A stretch of DNA of 64,000 nt, taken from positions 1 through 64,000 of the forward strand of contig JAEUTG010000013.1 in NCBI GenBank assembly GCA_016788045.1. Direction: 5' to 3'. Both the position numbers and the translations under genes were made by a program. The stretch comes from Bacteroidales bacterium (GTDB taxonomy: Bacteria; Bacteroidota; Bacteroidia; Bacteroidales; Lentimicrobiaceae). The notes under the pieces are model-generated. The model searched no databases, was not told where the DNA came from, and saw only the letters and a program-made list of their open reading frames with translations. This document shows, piece by piece, positions 33,414 through 40,139 of this stretch (positions are counted from its first letter, which is position 1; the number at the start of each line of letters is the position of its first letter).

Positions 33414-33944
33414 ATGAATAAGAAAGAAGATTTTCACATTACATGGTCTACAAAAGACACTAAATCTTTGACAGAAGATTTTATTAACCACATTTATGAC
33501 AAGTATTACATTAGTTACAAGAAGGATTCTGAGTATTATGAGAAAATCAACAATAGAATTTTTGCCATAATTACATTAATCGGATTTCTTGTGACAATTT
33601 TATTTGGAATTAAAGAAATATTTAAAAATCAAATTAATATATACTTAAATGTGACTTTTACAATTGTGACTTTTATTTTACCATCTATATCTTCTTTATT
33701 GCTTATATATTTGACACAGAAAGGGTATAAGCAGAAGGAGAAGAGCAGAGAAGAAGCAAGAATTGAGTGCAAATATTTAGTGAATGAAGCTAGAATTCGC
33801 TTTTCAAAAAATAAGGACAACCCTGATGAACTCGAAAAATTATATAAATGGTTAAATGAACAGACAAGGCAGTTGCAATTAAGTCAAGCGAAAAATTACT
33901 TTGCGTTTCATAACAAAATGGACAAAGTAGACATTGAAAAATAA
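33414..33944 (+). CDS. two-TM membrane protein, SLATT-like
   Basis: The 176-residue, lysine-rich protein has a soluble start of about 45 residues and two membrane helices (NRIFAIITLIGFLVTILFG and NVTFTIVTFILPSISSLLLIY). A cytoplasmic helical tail follows (EEARIECKYLVNEARIRF). This layout resembles the 2TM SLATT-type pore-forming effectors linked to anti-phage systems, but I see no partner nucleotide-sensing gene. It starts 29 bp after a cassette junction, so its promoter may be in the conserved 3' end of repeat unit A. Codon use is AT-rich compared with the chromosome around it. Function is inference only. Confidence 0.55.
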   Translation: MNKKEDFHITWSTKDTKSLTEDFINHIYDKYYISYKKDSEYYEKINNRIFAIITLIGFLVTILFGIKEIFKNQINIYLNVTFTIVTFILPSISSLLLIYLTQKGYKQKEKSREEARIECKYLVNEARIRFSKNKDNPDELEKLYKWLNEQTRQLQLSQAKNYFAFHNKMDKVDIEK

Positions 33945-33991
33945 ATGACTGACAAATAAAATGAATAGAATTGAAACAAGTAAGAAAGCCA

Positions 33992-34125
33992 GCCACCAAC
34001 AGCTGCTAAAAAACACTGGGGCAGATAGTTAGATAAGAATTATTTGTATATTGTTGAATATTTTAGCGGTGGACAAGACCGCTGCTTCGCCCCCCCCAGC
34101 GATTTTTTAGCAGCAAACGTTGTGC
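33992..34125. repeat. attC-like palindrome after cassette 1
   Basis: GCCACCAAC (33992-34000) is followed by a perfect 12-bp stem GCTGCTAAAAAA (34002-34013) / TTTTTTAGCAGC (34103-34114). A second stem part CTGGGGC/GCCCC..CAG and an inner hairpin GCGGT-N7-ACCGC follow. The site ends AAACGTTG at 34116-34122. The 5' arm complements the start of cassette 1 (GTTGGTGGC at 33384-33392). The stem is flanked by unpaired A and AA, as in attC extrahelical bases. Confidence 0.65.
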
Positions 34126-34167
34126 CCAATGCCAATAAAATCAAATCCTTATTTCAAGATTTATTTC

Positions 34168-34175
34168 TATCTTTG
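34168..34175 (+). promoter_or_regulatory. -7 element (TATCTTTG) inside cassette 2
   Basis: TATCTTTG ends 4 bp before the MntA start at 34180, which suggests a nearly leaderless transcript and a promoter carried by the cassette itself. Confidence 0.4.
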
Positions 34176-34179
34176 ATTC

Positions 34180-34470
34180 ATGATAACCAGAAATGACATC
34201 ATACTAAAACTGAAGGAGTTAAAGCCCTTGCTTTATCAGGATTATTTTGTGAAGGAAATAGGCTTGTTTGGATCTTTCTCTGATGAAACCTTCACTGATG
34301 AAAGTGACATTGACCTTTTGGTCGAATTCGAAAGACCAATTGGCTGGAAATTCTTTTCACTTGAGATTTATCTGGAAAAGATTTTTAACCGTAAGATAGA
34401 TCTCGTTACCAGGAATGCTTTAAAAGATCAGATCAAAGAAAATATCCTTAAACAAGTTAATTACGTGTAA
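34180..34470 (+). CDS. mntA: MntA-type nucleotidyltransferase antitoxin
   Basis: The 96-residue minimal nucleotidyltransferase has GSFS at residues 31-34 and the metal-binding DxD (D43, D45, in ESDIDLLVEF), then a third acidic strand (KIDLVTRNAL). MntA proteins AMPylate a tyrosine of the HepT toxin and thereby neutralise it. The hepT gene follows 28 bp downstream. The pair is a common passenger of chromosomal cassettes and islands. It may stabilise the array. Confidence 0.9.
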   Translation: MITRNDIILKLKELKPLLYQDYFVKEIGLFGSFSDETFTDESDIDLLVEFERPIGWKFFSLEIYLEKIFNRKIDLVTRNALKDQIKENILKQVNYV

Positions 34471-34498
34471 TTTGAAAAAGGAGTACCGCACATAAATC

Positions 34499-34822
34499 AT
34501 GTATCTTGAAGATATTATTCTGGCTATGAAACGCATAGCTGAATATATTGACGGTCTTTCGTTTATCAGATTTAAAAGGGATTACAAAACAGTTGACGCT
34601 GTAATAAGAAATTTTGAAATTATTGGAGAAGCAGCGAAGAATATTCCTGTTGAAATAAAAGATAAGTATCCTGAAGTTCCCTGGGCAGAAATGTATTTAT
34701 TACGAAATAAAGTGTCTCATGAATATTTTGGCATTGATTATGAAATTATATGGGATGTGGCTTTAAACTATTTGCCTGAAAATCAAAAGCAAATTGAGTA
34801 TATCCTAACATTGGAGAAATAG
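34499..34822 (+). CDS. hepT: HepT-type HEPN ribonuclease toxin
   Basis: The 107-residue all-helical HEPN (DUF86) protein has the RX4-6H catalytic motif as RNKVSHEY (R69 to H74). The Tyr of the HxY extension, the target of AMPylation, is Y76. It is an mRNA- or tRNA-cleaving toxin controlled by the preceding MntA. All active residues are present, so the module looks functional. The stop is followed by the palindrome that closes cassette 2. Confidence 0.9.
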   Translation: MYLEDIILAMKRIAEYIDGLSFIRFKRDYKTVDAVIRNFEIIGEAAKNIPVEIKDKYPEVPWAEMYLLRNKVSHEYFGIDYEIIWDVALNYLPENQKQIEYILTLEK

Positions 34823-34827
34823 GCAAA

Positions 34828-34970
34828 GGGCTTAGCAAAGGCTAAATCCGGCATTTGCGGGAGGCGCATGGTTGTAAGGAGAAAGATTGTACATTTATTG
34901 AAAACTGTGCTGGCTGGAAAGTGATATTTTCATAAGAGCCCGCCAGCGCTTAGCCTTGGCCGTTGGCGGC
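34828..34970. repeat. attC-like palindrome after cassette 2
   Basis: GCaAAGGCTAA (34835-34845) pairs with TTAGCCTTgGC (34950-34960), an 11-bp stem with one mismatch. The site ends CGTTGGCGGC (34961-34970), the first bases of cassette 3. The 5' arm GGGC-TTAGC only partly complements the start of cassette 2 (GTTGTGCCC), so this site is degenerate. Confidence 0.5.
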
Positions 34971-35014
34971 AAGTAATACGGACGATACCACAGGCCACAA
35001 ATAAACAGACAAAA

Positions 35015-35374
35015 ATGACAGTATCAGAAATCCGTGAAATAGCATTAGGGCTAAACGGAGTAACCGAAGACATAAAATGGGAAAATCATTTGTGTTTTAA
35101 CGTAGCCGACAAAATGTTTTTAGTTACAAATCCCGACTTATTTCCGCCAACGGCTTCTTTCAAAGTTGCTGATGACATTTTTGATGACACAATAAACAGA
35201 ACAGGAATCTCAAAACATAAATATTTAGGCAAACATAATTGGATACATTTGGACGACATTAACCGATTGACAAAAAGCGAATGGACAAAGTTTATTACTC
35301 AATCGTATCAACTCGTCGCAAGCAAACTTCCAAACAAAATAAGAATTAAATTGAATATTAAAACAACAATATGA
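35015..35374 (+). CDS. MmcQ/YjbR family protein
   Basis: The 119-residue protein has the YjbR signature: VSEIREIALGLNGVTEDIKWENHLCFNVADKMF, then a terminal WTKFITQSYQLVASKLPN. The fold is of the double-stranded DNA-mimic-like/CyaY group. The role is unknown. Family members occur widely next to VOC proteins. The stop overlaps the next start by 4 bp (ATGA at 35371), so the two are translationally coupled. The pair is the payload of cassette 3 and has the AT-rich composition of the array. Confidence 0.8.
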   Translation: MTVSEIREIALGLNGVTEDIKWENHLCFNVADKMFLVTNPDLFPPTASFKVADDIFDDTINRTGISKHKYLGKHNWIHLDDINRLTKSEWTKFITQSYQLVASKLPNKIRIKLNIKTTI

Positions 35375-35718
35375 TAACAGGAGTTCACGCCATCATTTAT
35401 TCAAAAAATGCAGAAGCAGACAAAGCATTTTTTCGGGACATCTTAAAACTGACAAACGTTGACGTTGGTCACGGTTGGCTCATTTTCGGACTTCCACCTT
35501 CAGAGCTTGCCGTTCACCCGTCAGACGACAGCCAACATCACGAACTCTATTTAATGTGTGAAGACATAAACTCATTTGTTCAGCAGATGAGAGAACATAA
35601 AATTGTTTCTAGCGAAGTGCAAGACCAGGGCTGGGGTCTTTTGACAGAATTGACATTGCCGGGAGGTGGCAAACTTGGCGTATATCAACCAAGACACGAA
35701 AGACCAAAATCAGTGTAA
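35371..35718 (+). CDS. VOC (glyoxalase-fold) family protein
   Basis: The 115-residue single VOC domain begins ITGVHAIIYSKNAEADKAFFRDIL and has VGHGWLIFGLPPSELAVHP in the middle. It ends GGGKLGVYQPRH, the strand that carries the last ligand in fosfomycin- or bleomycin-type members. It could be a small resistance or binding protein; resistance genes of this fold are frequent in cassettes. It is coupled to the YjbR gene. The GCCGCCAAC arm closing cassette 3 lies 10 bp after its stop. Confidence 0.8.
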   Translation: MITGVHAIIYSKNAEADKAFFRDILKLTNVDVGHGWLIFGLPPSELAVHPSDDSQHHELYLMCEDINSFVQQMREHKIVSSEVQDQGWGLLTELTLPGGGKLGVYQPRHERPKSV

Positions 35719-35727
35719 AAAACACCA

Positions 35728-35746
35728 GCCGCCAACCGTTGCCCGT
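35728..35746. repeat. collapsed cassette junction
   Basis: GCCGCCAAC-C-GTTGCCCGT holds the closing arm of cassette 3 directly against the next junction, with no palindrome between. The arm is the exact 9-bp complement of the start of cassette 3 at 34962-34970. A deletion of the hairpin would fuse cassette 3 to repeat unit B. Confidence 0.5.
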
Positions 35747-36202
35747 CATTGTATTAAGGTTTTAAAAGATCAGTGGATACTCCCGGAATGGTCATAGGCC
35801 TATACTGACCTGCCCCTGGCAAAACGCAGAAAACGAAAAAAAGCTGCCGGACTCCCCTACAGGACGAAACAAATTCTAATGATTGTGGATTTTCTGGCAA
35901 ACAAAGAAGGAAAGAAAGCCCTGGCCACTCAGATTATCAAAGACCTCAGCCCGTTGGATAAGCGTTTTATTAAGATTTCGTTTTATAGATTGTTCGCGGA
36001 AAGCAGGTATTTTGAAAAGGAGGGTAATGTACGGATGGCTGTTAAACTGAGGGAGTAAGCAAAAAAATTTGCTTTTAACATTTACCAGCAAAAAAAAGTT
36101 GTAATTTTCGGTTGTATTTGCAATAACGGTTTGGGTGAAACTTAGCAGGGAGAGAACGGTTATAAGCGTTAAAAAGTAGAAGTTGTTGTTTATATAAACG
36201 AG
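35739..36202 (+). repeat. 464-bp repeat unit B
   Basis: This is the second copy of the unit at 32921-33384, same orientation and length. Start (TTGCCCGTCATT) and end (TTTATATAAACGAG) are conserved, and the last about 118 bp carry a single difference (GAAACTT for GAACCTT). It directly precedes the cassette 5 gene, as unit A precedes the cassette 1 gene. The shared 3' segment could act as a recombination site, a promoter, or both. Confidence 0.8.
35773..36058 (+). pseudogene. small ORF of repeat unit B, split at the same UGA
   Basis: GTG 35773 reads (M)DTPGMVIGLY to TGA 35806-35808. The +1 frame from 35807 encodes DLPLAKRRKRKKAAGLPYR, then FLANKEGKKALATQ, and ends VKLRE with TAA at 36056-36058. 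It is 83 residues without any indel relative to unit A. Of about 40 base differences in this frame, close to half fall at third positions, which hints at past or present coding. An internal ATG (MIVDFLANKEG) gives a 59-residue alternative. Confidence 0.5.
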
Positions 36203-36223
36203 TTATGGCCAATTCCAAAATCT

Positions 36224-36907
36224 ATGAAAACAAGATTTCTTATAATGTTCATTTGCATCCTTTTGGCATGTAAGGCGACTTGTCAAAATAAAAAACTGAT
36301 CCTTTCTATTGAGGATACTTTAGTTTACAACTCATATAAACTCTTTCAAATGCGCCATAAACTGCCAGATTTATCTAAATCCACTGATAGCATATATGTT
36401 AGAATCGTAGAAAACTCAATAATTAACATTAACTACATTCACGAATTTAAGTATAATAATGGTATCTGGTATGGTAGAATAATTGCATATGGCTCAAAAG
36501 AATATTATCGTTTTTACACATCTTTTGTGCTATTCAATAAACTACATTCATTCGGATCAAAGAAAACGAAAAATCTAGATATATTATATCAAAAGAACAT
36601 TAGCCCATCATATAGTGACTCAGAAATAAGCTGGGATTCAATAGCTCAAGAAATAATTAAACTAGGAGAAATTAGAACGCAAGCAATTGCAGATACATCA
36701 GAAAATACTGTAAATGATGGAGTATGGTACGACATTGAATTTTCAACTCCTGAAACGGTTAAATTTATCTATTGGGCCAATCCAAAATATGCGTCTTTTT
36801 CAGAAGATTCAAATGCAGTATTAAAAATGGAAACACTGATTGAAGAGATAATCATTCCGGAAAGTAAATCAAGATGGAGGCAAATTAAAAAAAGGAACTG
36901 GCCATAA
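36224..36907 (+). CDS. exported protein of unknown function (cassette 5)
   Basis: The 227-residue protein has a signal peptide of about 20 residues (MKTRFLIMFICILLACKATC), possibly a lipobox (LLAC). The mature part is rich in Ile, Tyr and Lys and has no motif that I recognise (KLILSIEDTLVYNSY, IWYGRIIAYGSKEYY). The start lies 21 bp inside the cassette, so transcription must begin in repeat unit B or upstream. The stop codon (TAA 36905-36907) falls inside the closing arm TGGCCATAAC. It is AT-rich, like the rest of the array. Confidence 0.65.
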   Translation: MKTRFLIMFICILLACKATCQNKKLILSIEDTLVYNSYKLFQMRHKLPDLSKSTDSIYVRIVENSIININYIHEFKYNNGIWYGRIIAYGSKEYYRFYTSFVLFNKLHSFGSKKTKNLDILYQKNISPSYSDSEISWDSIAQEIIKLGEIRTQAIADTSENTVNDGVWYDIEFSTPETVKFIYWANPKYASFSEDSNAVLKMETLIEEIIIPESKSRWRQIKKRNWP

Positions 36908-37036
36908 CAGCACCTACCCGCCACCAGGCTTTCGCTCGTGCTTCTTGGCGAACTTTTTCTTAAATTCGTAGTTTGTGCTTCTCGGGAAGATTGTTGAATA
37001 AAGCCTGGCAGCGGGTAGCTGCGGAACGTTTAAAAA
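36894..37036. repeat. attC-like palindrome after cassette 5
   Basis: GGAACTGGCCATAAC (36894-36908) matches the reverse complement of the cassette start GTTATGGCCAATTCC (36202-36216) at 14 of 15 bases. The palindrome has stems CTACCCGC/GCGGGTAG (36914-36921 with 37011-37018) and CCAGGCTTT/AAAGCCTGG (36924-36932 with 37000-37008), separated by a symmetric CA/CA internal loop. The site ends GGAACGTTT at 37023-37031. Confidence 0.7.
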
Positions 37037-37046
37037 CCTTCTCCCC

Positions 37047-37145
37047 ATGCCCGAAACCTTCTTCAGCGGTAAAACCTTCGACCACACTACCCAGCTGATG
37101 AAAGGCGGGTATGAGACCAGTCTGTTCACCGACTGCACACCTTAG
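37047..37145 (+). pseudogene. truncated pentapeptide-repeat protein
   Basis: ATG 37047 opens 32 codons. They start MPETFFSGKTFDHTTQLMK and end YETSLFTDCTP at a stop. This is the N-terminal lead-in and first repeat (A(D/N)LxX-like FTDC) of a pentapeptide-repeat protein such as those related to Qnr, cut off after the first coil. It begins 19 bp after the last cassette junction, so it may be the remnant of a further cassette. Confidence 0.5.
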
Positions 37146-37404
37146 ATTCTGATATTGAAAATTAATCAGAAACTACGGATTTATCTTCCGGGATGGCTCT
37201 GATGCGCTGTTTTATAATTTGTTATCGTGAAGTCTGTCGCAATCTTGCCTGAGGTAAACGGCTTCAGACAAACCCTGGAATGCAGGGTCAGCACGTTTGA
37301 AACGGGCCGCCGGATGATAACTTTTGATTCAGATTTTTCAGACGGAGGCAGATTTATGCTTAATTTTACCCGTCGGATTCCGCCTTCCGGAGTCTGAAAG
37401 TCTT

Positions 37405-37677
37405 ATGGTTAAGGAGAAACCCGCAGATCTGAGCGAAAGCCGTGAACGGACAGCCAGTGGCAAGGAGCTGGTTTTATACAACGATGATGTGAATACCTTC
37501 GATTTTGTGATCGAATCGCTGATCGAAGTCTGTGGTATAGAGCCGGTTCAGGCCGAGCAGATCACCCTGATCGTGCATTATAAGGGCAAGTGTGGTGTAC
37601 TGTCGGGCACCATGAATGAACTGCTGCCCAAATACACCGAAATGATCAACCGCAAACTTACCGTTGCCATCGAATGA
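37405..37677 (+). CDS. clpS: ATP-dependent Clp protease adaptor ClpS
   Basis: The start is set at ATG 37405 (MVKEKPADLSES); the open frame runs 27 codons further upstream without similarity. It is about 90 residues with the N-end-rule adaptor motifs: LVLYNDDVNTFDFVIESL (Asn-Asp substrate pocket), then AEQITLIVHYKGKCGVLSG and the final helix LTVAIE. It delivers N-degron substrates to ClpAP. Its stop overlaps the M48 protease start by 4 bp (37674-37677). Confidence 0.92.
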   Translation: MVKEKPADLSESRERTASGKELVLYNDDVNTFDFVIESLIEVCGIEPVQAEQITLIVHYKGKCGVLSGTMNELLPKYTEMINRKLTVAIE

Positions 37678-38489
37678 ATTTCCATCAACCCTTAAAAGTC
37701 AGATTTCCGGCCCTTTTCGTAGCGCTGTTGTTCACCATATCGTGCAGTGTGGTGCCGGTTACCGGCCGCAGGCAGTTCAATGTGGTGCCGGGAAGCATGA
37801 TCAGCAGCATGAGCCTAACCACCTATCAGGAGTTTCTGAAGGACAATCCCCCGCTCCCCGCTGGTAACCGCGATGTGGAACTGGTACGGAAAGTGGGTGC
37901 ACGGATATCCGAAGCGGTGAAAAAGTTTCTCACGGATAACAAAATGGCTGACAAAGTCGCTGCCTACAACTGGGAGTTCAACCTTGTGGAGAACAAGGAG
38001 GTGAATGCCTGGTGTTTGCCGGGAGGGAAGGTGGTGGTTTACACCGGCATCTTGCCCTTTACGAAAGATGAATCGGGACTGGCTGTGGTGATGGGCCATG
38101 AAATTGCCCATGCGGTGGCCAATCACGGAGGGGAACGCCTCAGCCAGCAACTGGCGGTAGTATTGGGCGGTGTTTCGCTGGATGTGGCCCTACAGAAGGA
38201 GCCCGAGCAGACCCGGCAGTTGTTTAACCTAGCCTATGGGGTTGGTTCAACCCTGGGTACCCTGGCTTATTCCAGAACCCATGAGTATGAAGCCGATAAG
38301 CTGGGGATGGTGTTTATGGCCATGGCCGGTTATCAGCCCGAAAGAGCCCTGAGTTTCTGGGAAGACATGGCTGCAATACCCGGTTCAGCGTCCCCTGAAC
38401 TGCTGAGTACCCATCCGGGAAACGAAAACCGCATCAAAGCAATCCGTGAATACATCCCGAAAGCCGATAAATATTTCGTTGCAAGGTAA
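37674..38489 (+). CDS. M48-family metalloprotease, putative lipoprotein
   Basis: The 271-residue protein has a lipoprotein-type signal (VALLFTISCS, Cys24). The zinc motif is HEIAH (H142, E143, H146) and the third ligand lies in HEYEADKLG. It belongs to the YggG/LoiP/BepA-like periplasmic peptidases that degrade misfolded envelope proteins. It lacks the TPR domain of BepA. It is translationally coupled to clpS, and a gene for NfeD follows, so the group looks devoted to protein and membrane quality control. Confidence 0.88.
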   Translation: MNFHQPLKVRFPALFVALLFTISCSVVPVTGRRQFNVVPGSMISSMSLTTYQEFLKDNPPLPAGNRDVELVRKVGARISEAVKKFLTDNKMADKVAAYNWEFNLVENKEVNAWCLPGGKVVVYTGILPFTKDESGLAVVMGHEIAHAVANHGGERLSQQLAVVLGGVSLDVALQKEPEQTRQLFNLAYGVGSTLGTLAYSRTHEYEADKLGMVFMAMAGYQPERALSFWEDMAAIPGSASPELLSTHPGNENRIKAIREYIPKADKYFVAR

Positions 38490-38546
38490 ATCATGGCGTT
38501 AAACTGATTATATTTGTGGATAAACAGAAAATCACGACCTGCCTCT

Positions 38547-39014
38547 ATGTCACTCACCTTGATTGTTATTTTGATTGTTGCCGGACTGCTGTTCATCCTG
38601 CTTGAGATACTGGTAATTCCGGGGACGACCGTGGTCGGTATCGCCGGTTTTGCCCTGATGGTATTTGCAGTGTGGGAAGGGTATCATGTGTACGGCAACC
38701 AGACCGGTCACCTGATTCTGGCCGGGACATTACTGATGACCGTTATTTCCGGCTACCTGGCTTTCAAGTCGGATACCTGGAACAGGCTGATGCTGAAAAC
38801 CGAAATCAGCGGCAAAGTAAACGAGATCGATACAGAGAAGGTACATCCGGGGGATGCAGGAAAATCGGTTTCGCGCATCACACCTTCCGGAAAAGCCCTG
38901 ATCAACGGTGAATTTTTCGAGGTACACACCAATGGTGATTTTATCGATCACGAGCAGGAAATTGTGGTTACACAGATTTTTGACAATAAAATATTTGTAA
39001 AACTTAAATCGTAA
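38547..39014 (+). CDS. NfeD-family membrane protein
   Basis: The start is set at ATG 38547 ([17 protein letters not shown]). It has two to three membrane helices in the first 80 residues ([20 protein letters not shown], then [16 protein letters not shown]), then a C-terminal OB-fold NfeD domain ([36 protein letters not shown]). It is the short NfeD form without ClpP-like protease. Short NfeD proteins pair with flotillin-like FloA, whose gene follows after 4 bp. Confidence 0.88.
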   Translation: MSLTLIVILIVAGLLFILLEILVIPGTTVVGIAGFALMVFAVWEGYHVYGNQTGHLILAGTLLMTVISGYLAFKSDTWNRLMLKTEISGKVNEIDTEKVHPGDAGKSVSRITPSGKALINGEFFEVHTNGDFIDHEQEIVVTQIFDNKIFVKLKS

Positions 39015-39018
39015 TAGT

Positions 39019-40029
39019 ATGGAACAAGGGTTTTTAGTAATTGTAGCTATTGGGATAGCTTCATTGTTTGGTTTATGGGTAATCTTTTATTTCATCCCGG
39101 TCGGGCTGTGGTTTTCGGCTCTGTTGTCGGGGGTCAGGGTATCGCTGCTGCAGCTGGTTTTTATGCGCTGGAGAAAGGTTCCGCCCTCAGTGATTGTAAC
39201 GGCCATGATCAACGCCACCAAGGCCGGGCTTTCGATTTCGCGCGATGAACTGGAGGCCCATTACCTGGCCGGTGGCAGGGTAAAGCTGGTGGTCAATGCA
39301 CTGATATCTGCCGATAAAGCCAACATTCCCCTCAACTTCAAAGCAGCGACTGCCATCGACCTTGCAGGCCGCGATGTATTTGAGGCAGTTCAGATGTCGG
39401 TAAATCCCAAAGTAATCAACACCCCGCCCATTGCAGCGGTTGCCAAGGATGGTATTCAGCTGATTGCCAAAGCCAGGGTTACGGTGAGGGCCAACATCCG
39501 CCAGCTGGTCGGAGGAGCCGGTGAAGAAACCATTCTGGCCAGGGTAGGCGAGGGCGTTGTTTCATCCATCGGATCATCCGATTCGCACAAAAGCGTGCTC
39601 GAGAACCCCGATTCCATCAGTAAGGTTGTGTTATCGAAGGGACTTGACAGCGGCACAGCCTTCGAGATTCTTTCGATTGACATCGCTGACATTGATGTTG
39701 GAAAGAACATCGGAGCCCAGCTTCAGATGGATCAGGCTTTTGCCGATAAAAACATTGCCCAGGCCAAAGCCGAGGAGCGCCGTGCGATGGCCGTGGCCAA
39801 CGAACAGGAAATGAAAGCCAAGGCTCAGGAAGCCAAAGCCAAGGTAATTGAAGCGGAAGCGGAAATTCCGAGGGCAATTGCCGAGTCGTTCAGAAGTGGC
39901 AATTTAGGGTTGATGGATTATTATAAGTTCCAGAATATTCAGGCCGATACCCGCATGAGGGAATCCATTGCCGAACCATCCAAACCCAAACAGAGCCCCA
40001 AAAATCTTGATAATCCCGCACAAAAGTAG
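39019..40029 (+). CDS. floA: flotillin-like protein FloA
   Basis: The 336-residue protein has an N-terminal membrane segment (residues 5-45). The FloA-specific core ([19 protein letters not shown], then [23 protein letters not shown]), the SPFH/band-7 domain and an Ala/Glu-rich coiled coil (about 240-300, [19 protein letters not shown]) follow. It forms membrane microdomain scaffolds and acts with NfeD. The C-terminal tail is Pro/Lys-rich. A strong terminator follows. Confidence 0.93.
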   Translation: MEQGFLVIVAIGIASLFGLWVIFYFIPVGLWFSALLSGVRVSLLQLVFMRWRKVPPSVIVTAMINATKAGLSISRDELEAHYLAGGRVKLVVNALISADKANIPLNFKAATAIDLAGRDVFEAVQMSVNPKVINTPPIAAVAKDGIQLIAKARVTVRANIRQLVGGAGEETILARVGEGVVSSIGSSDSHKSVLENPDSISKVVLSKGLDSGTAFEILSIDIADIDVGKNIGAQLQMDQAFADKNIAQAKAEERRAMAVANEQEMKAKAQEAKAKVIEAEAEIPRAIAESFRSGNLGLMDYYKFQNIQADTRMRESIAEPSKPKQSPKNLDNPAQK

Positions 40030-40050
40030 ATTATCGGAAATCAGAAGGAG

Positions 40051-40080
40051 AGCCCTGGCCAATGACCAGGGCTTTTTTTT
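40051..40080 (+). terminator. terminator after floA
   Basis: The perfect 8-bp stem AGCCCTGG-ccaatga-CCAGGGCT runs directly into eight T. Confidence 0.85.
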
Positions 40081-40113
40081 GCGGGTATGGGTCGCTACGA
40101 CCAACCGATGGTT

Positions 40114-40121
40114 TAATTTTG
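40114..40121 (+). promoter_or_regulatory. -7 element (TAATTTTG) of the Rel gene
   Basis: TAATTTTG lies 18 bp before ATG 40140. It lies downstream of the start of the longer open frame (40062), and so decides the start. Confidence 0.6.
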
Positions 40122-40139
40122 CACTTGTCAAACCCAACG

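Larger units (their letters stand above)
32890..37036. mobile_element. AT-rich integron-like gene-cassette array (non-canonical sites)
   Basis: The array has seven GTT junctions: 32920, 33384, 34119, 34962, 35738, 36202 and 37028 (position of G). The preceding context is ACG(AG)TT at most of them. They delimit six units: repeat A, cassette 1 (membrane protein), cassette 2 (MntA/HepT), cassette 3 (YjbR+VOC), repeat B, and cassette 5 (unknown exported protein). Three cassettes start with GTT plus an arm and end with the exact complement of that arm plus AAC: GTTGGTGGC/GCCACCAAC, GTTGGCGGC/GCCGCCAAC, and GTTATGGCCA/TGGCCATAAC. The first two arms match over 9 bp and the third over 10 bp. Long imperfect palindromes follow cassettes 1, 2 and 5. 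The genes are much more AT-rich than their neighbours. No integrase adjoins. Confidence 0.6.
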
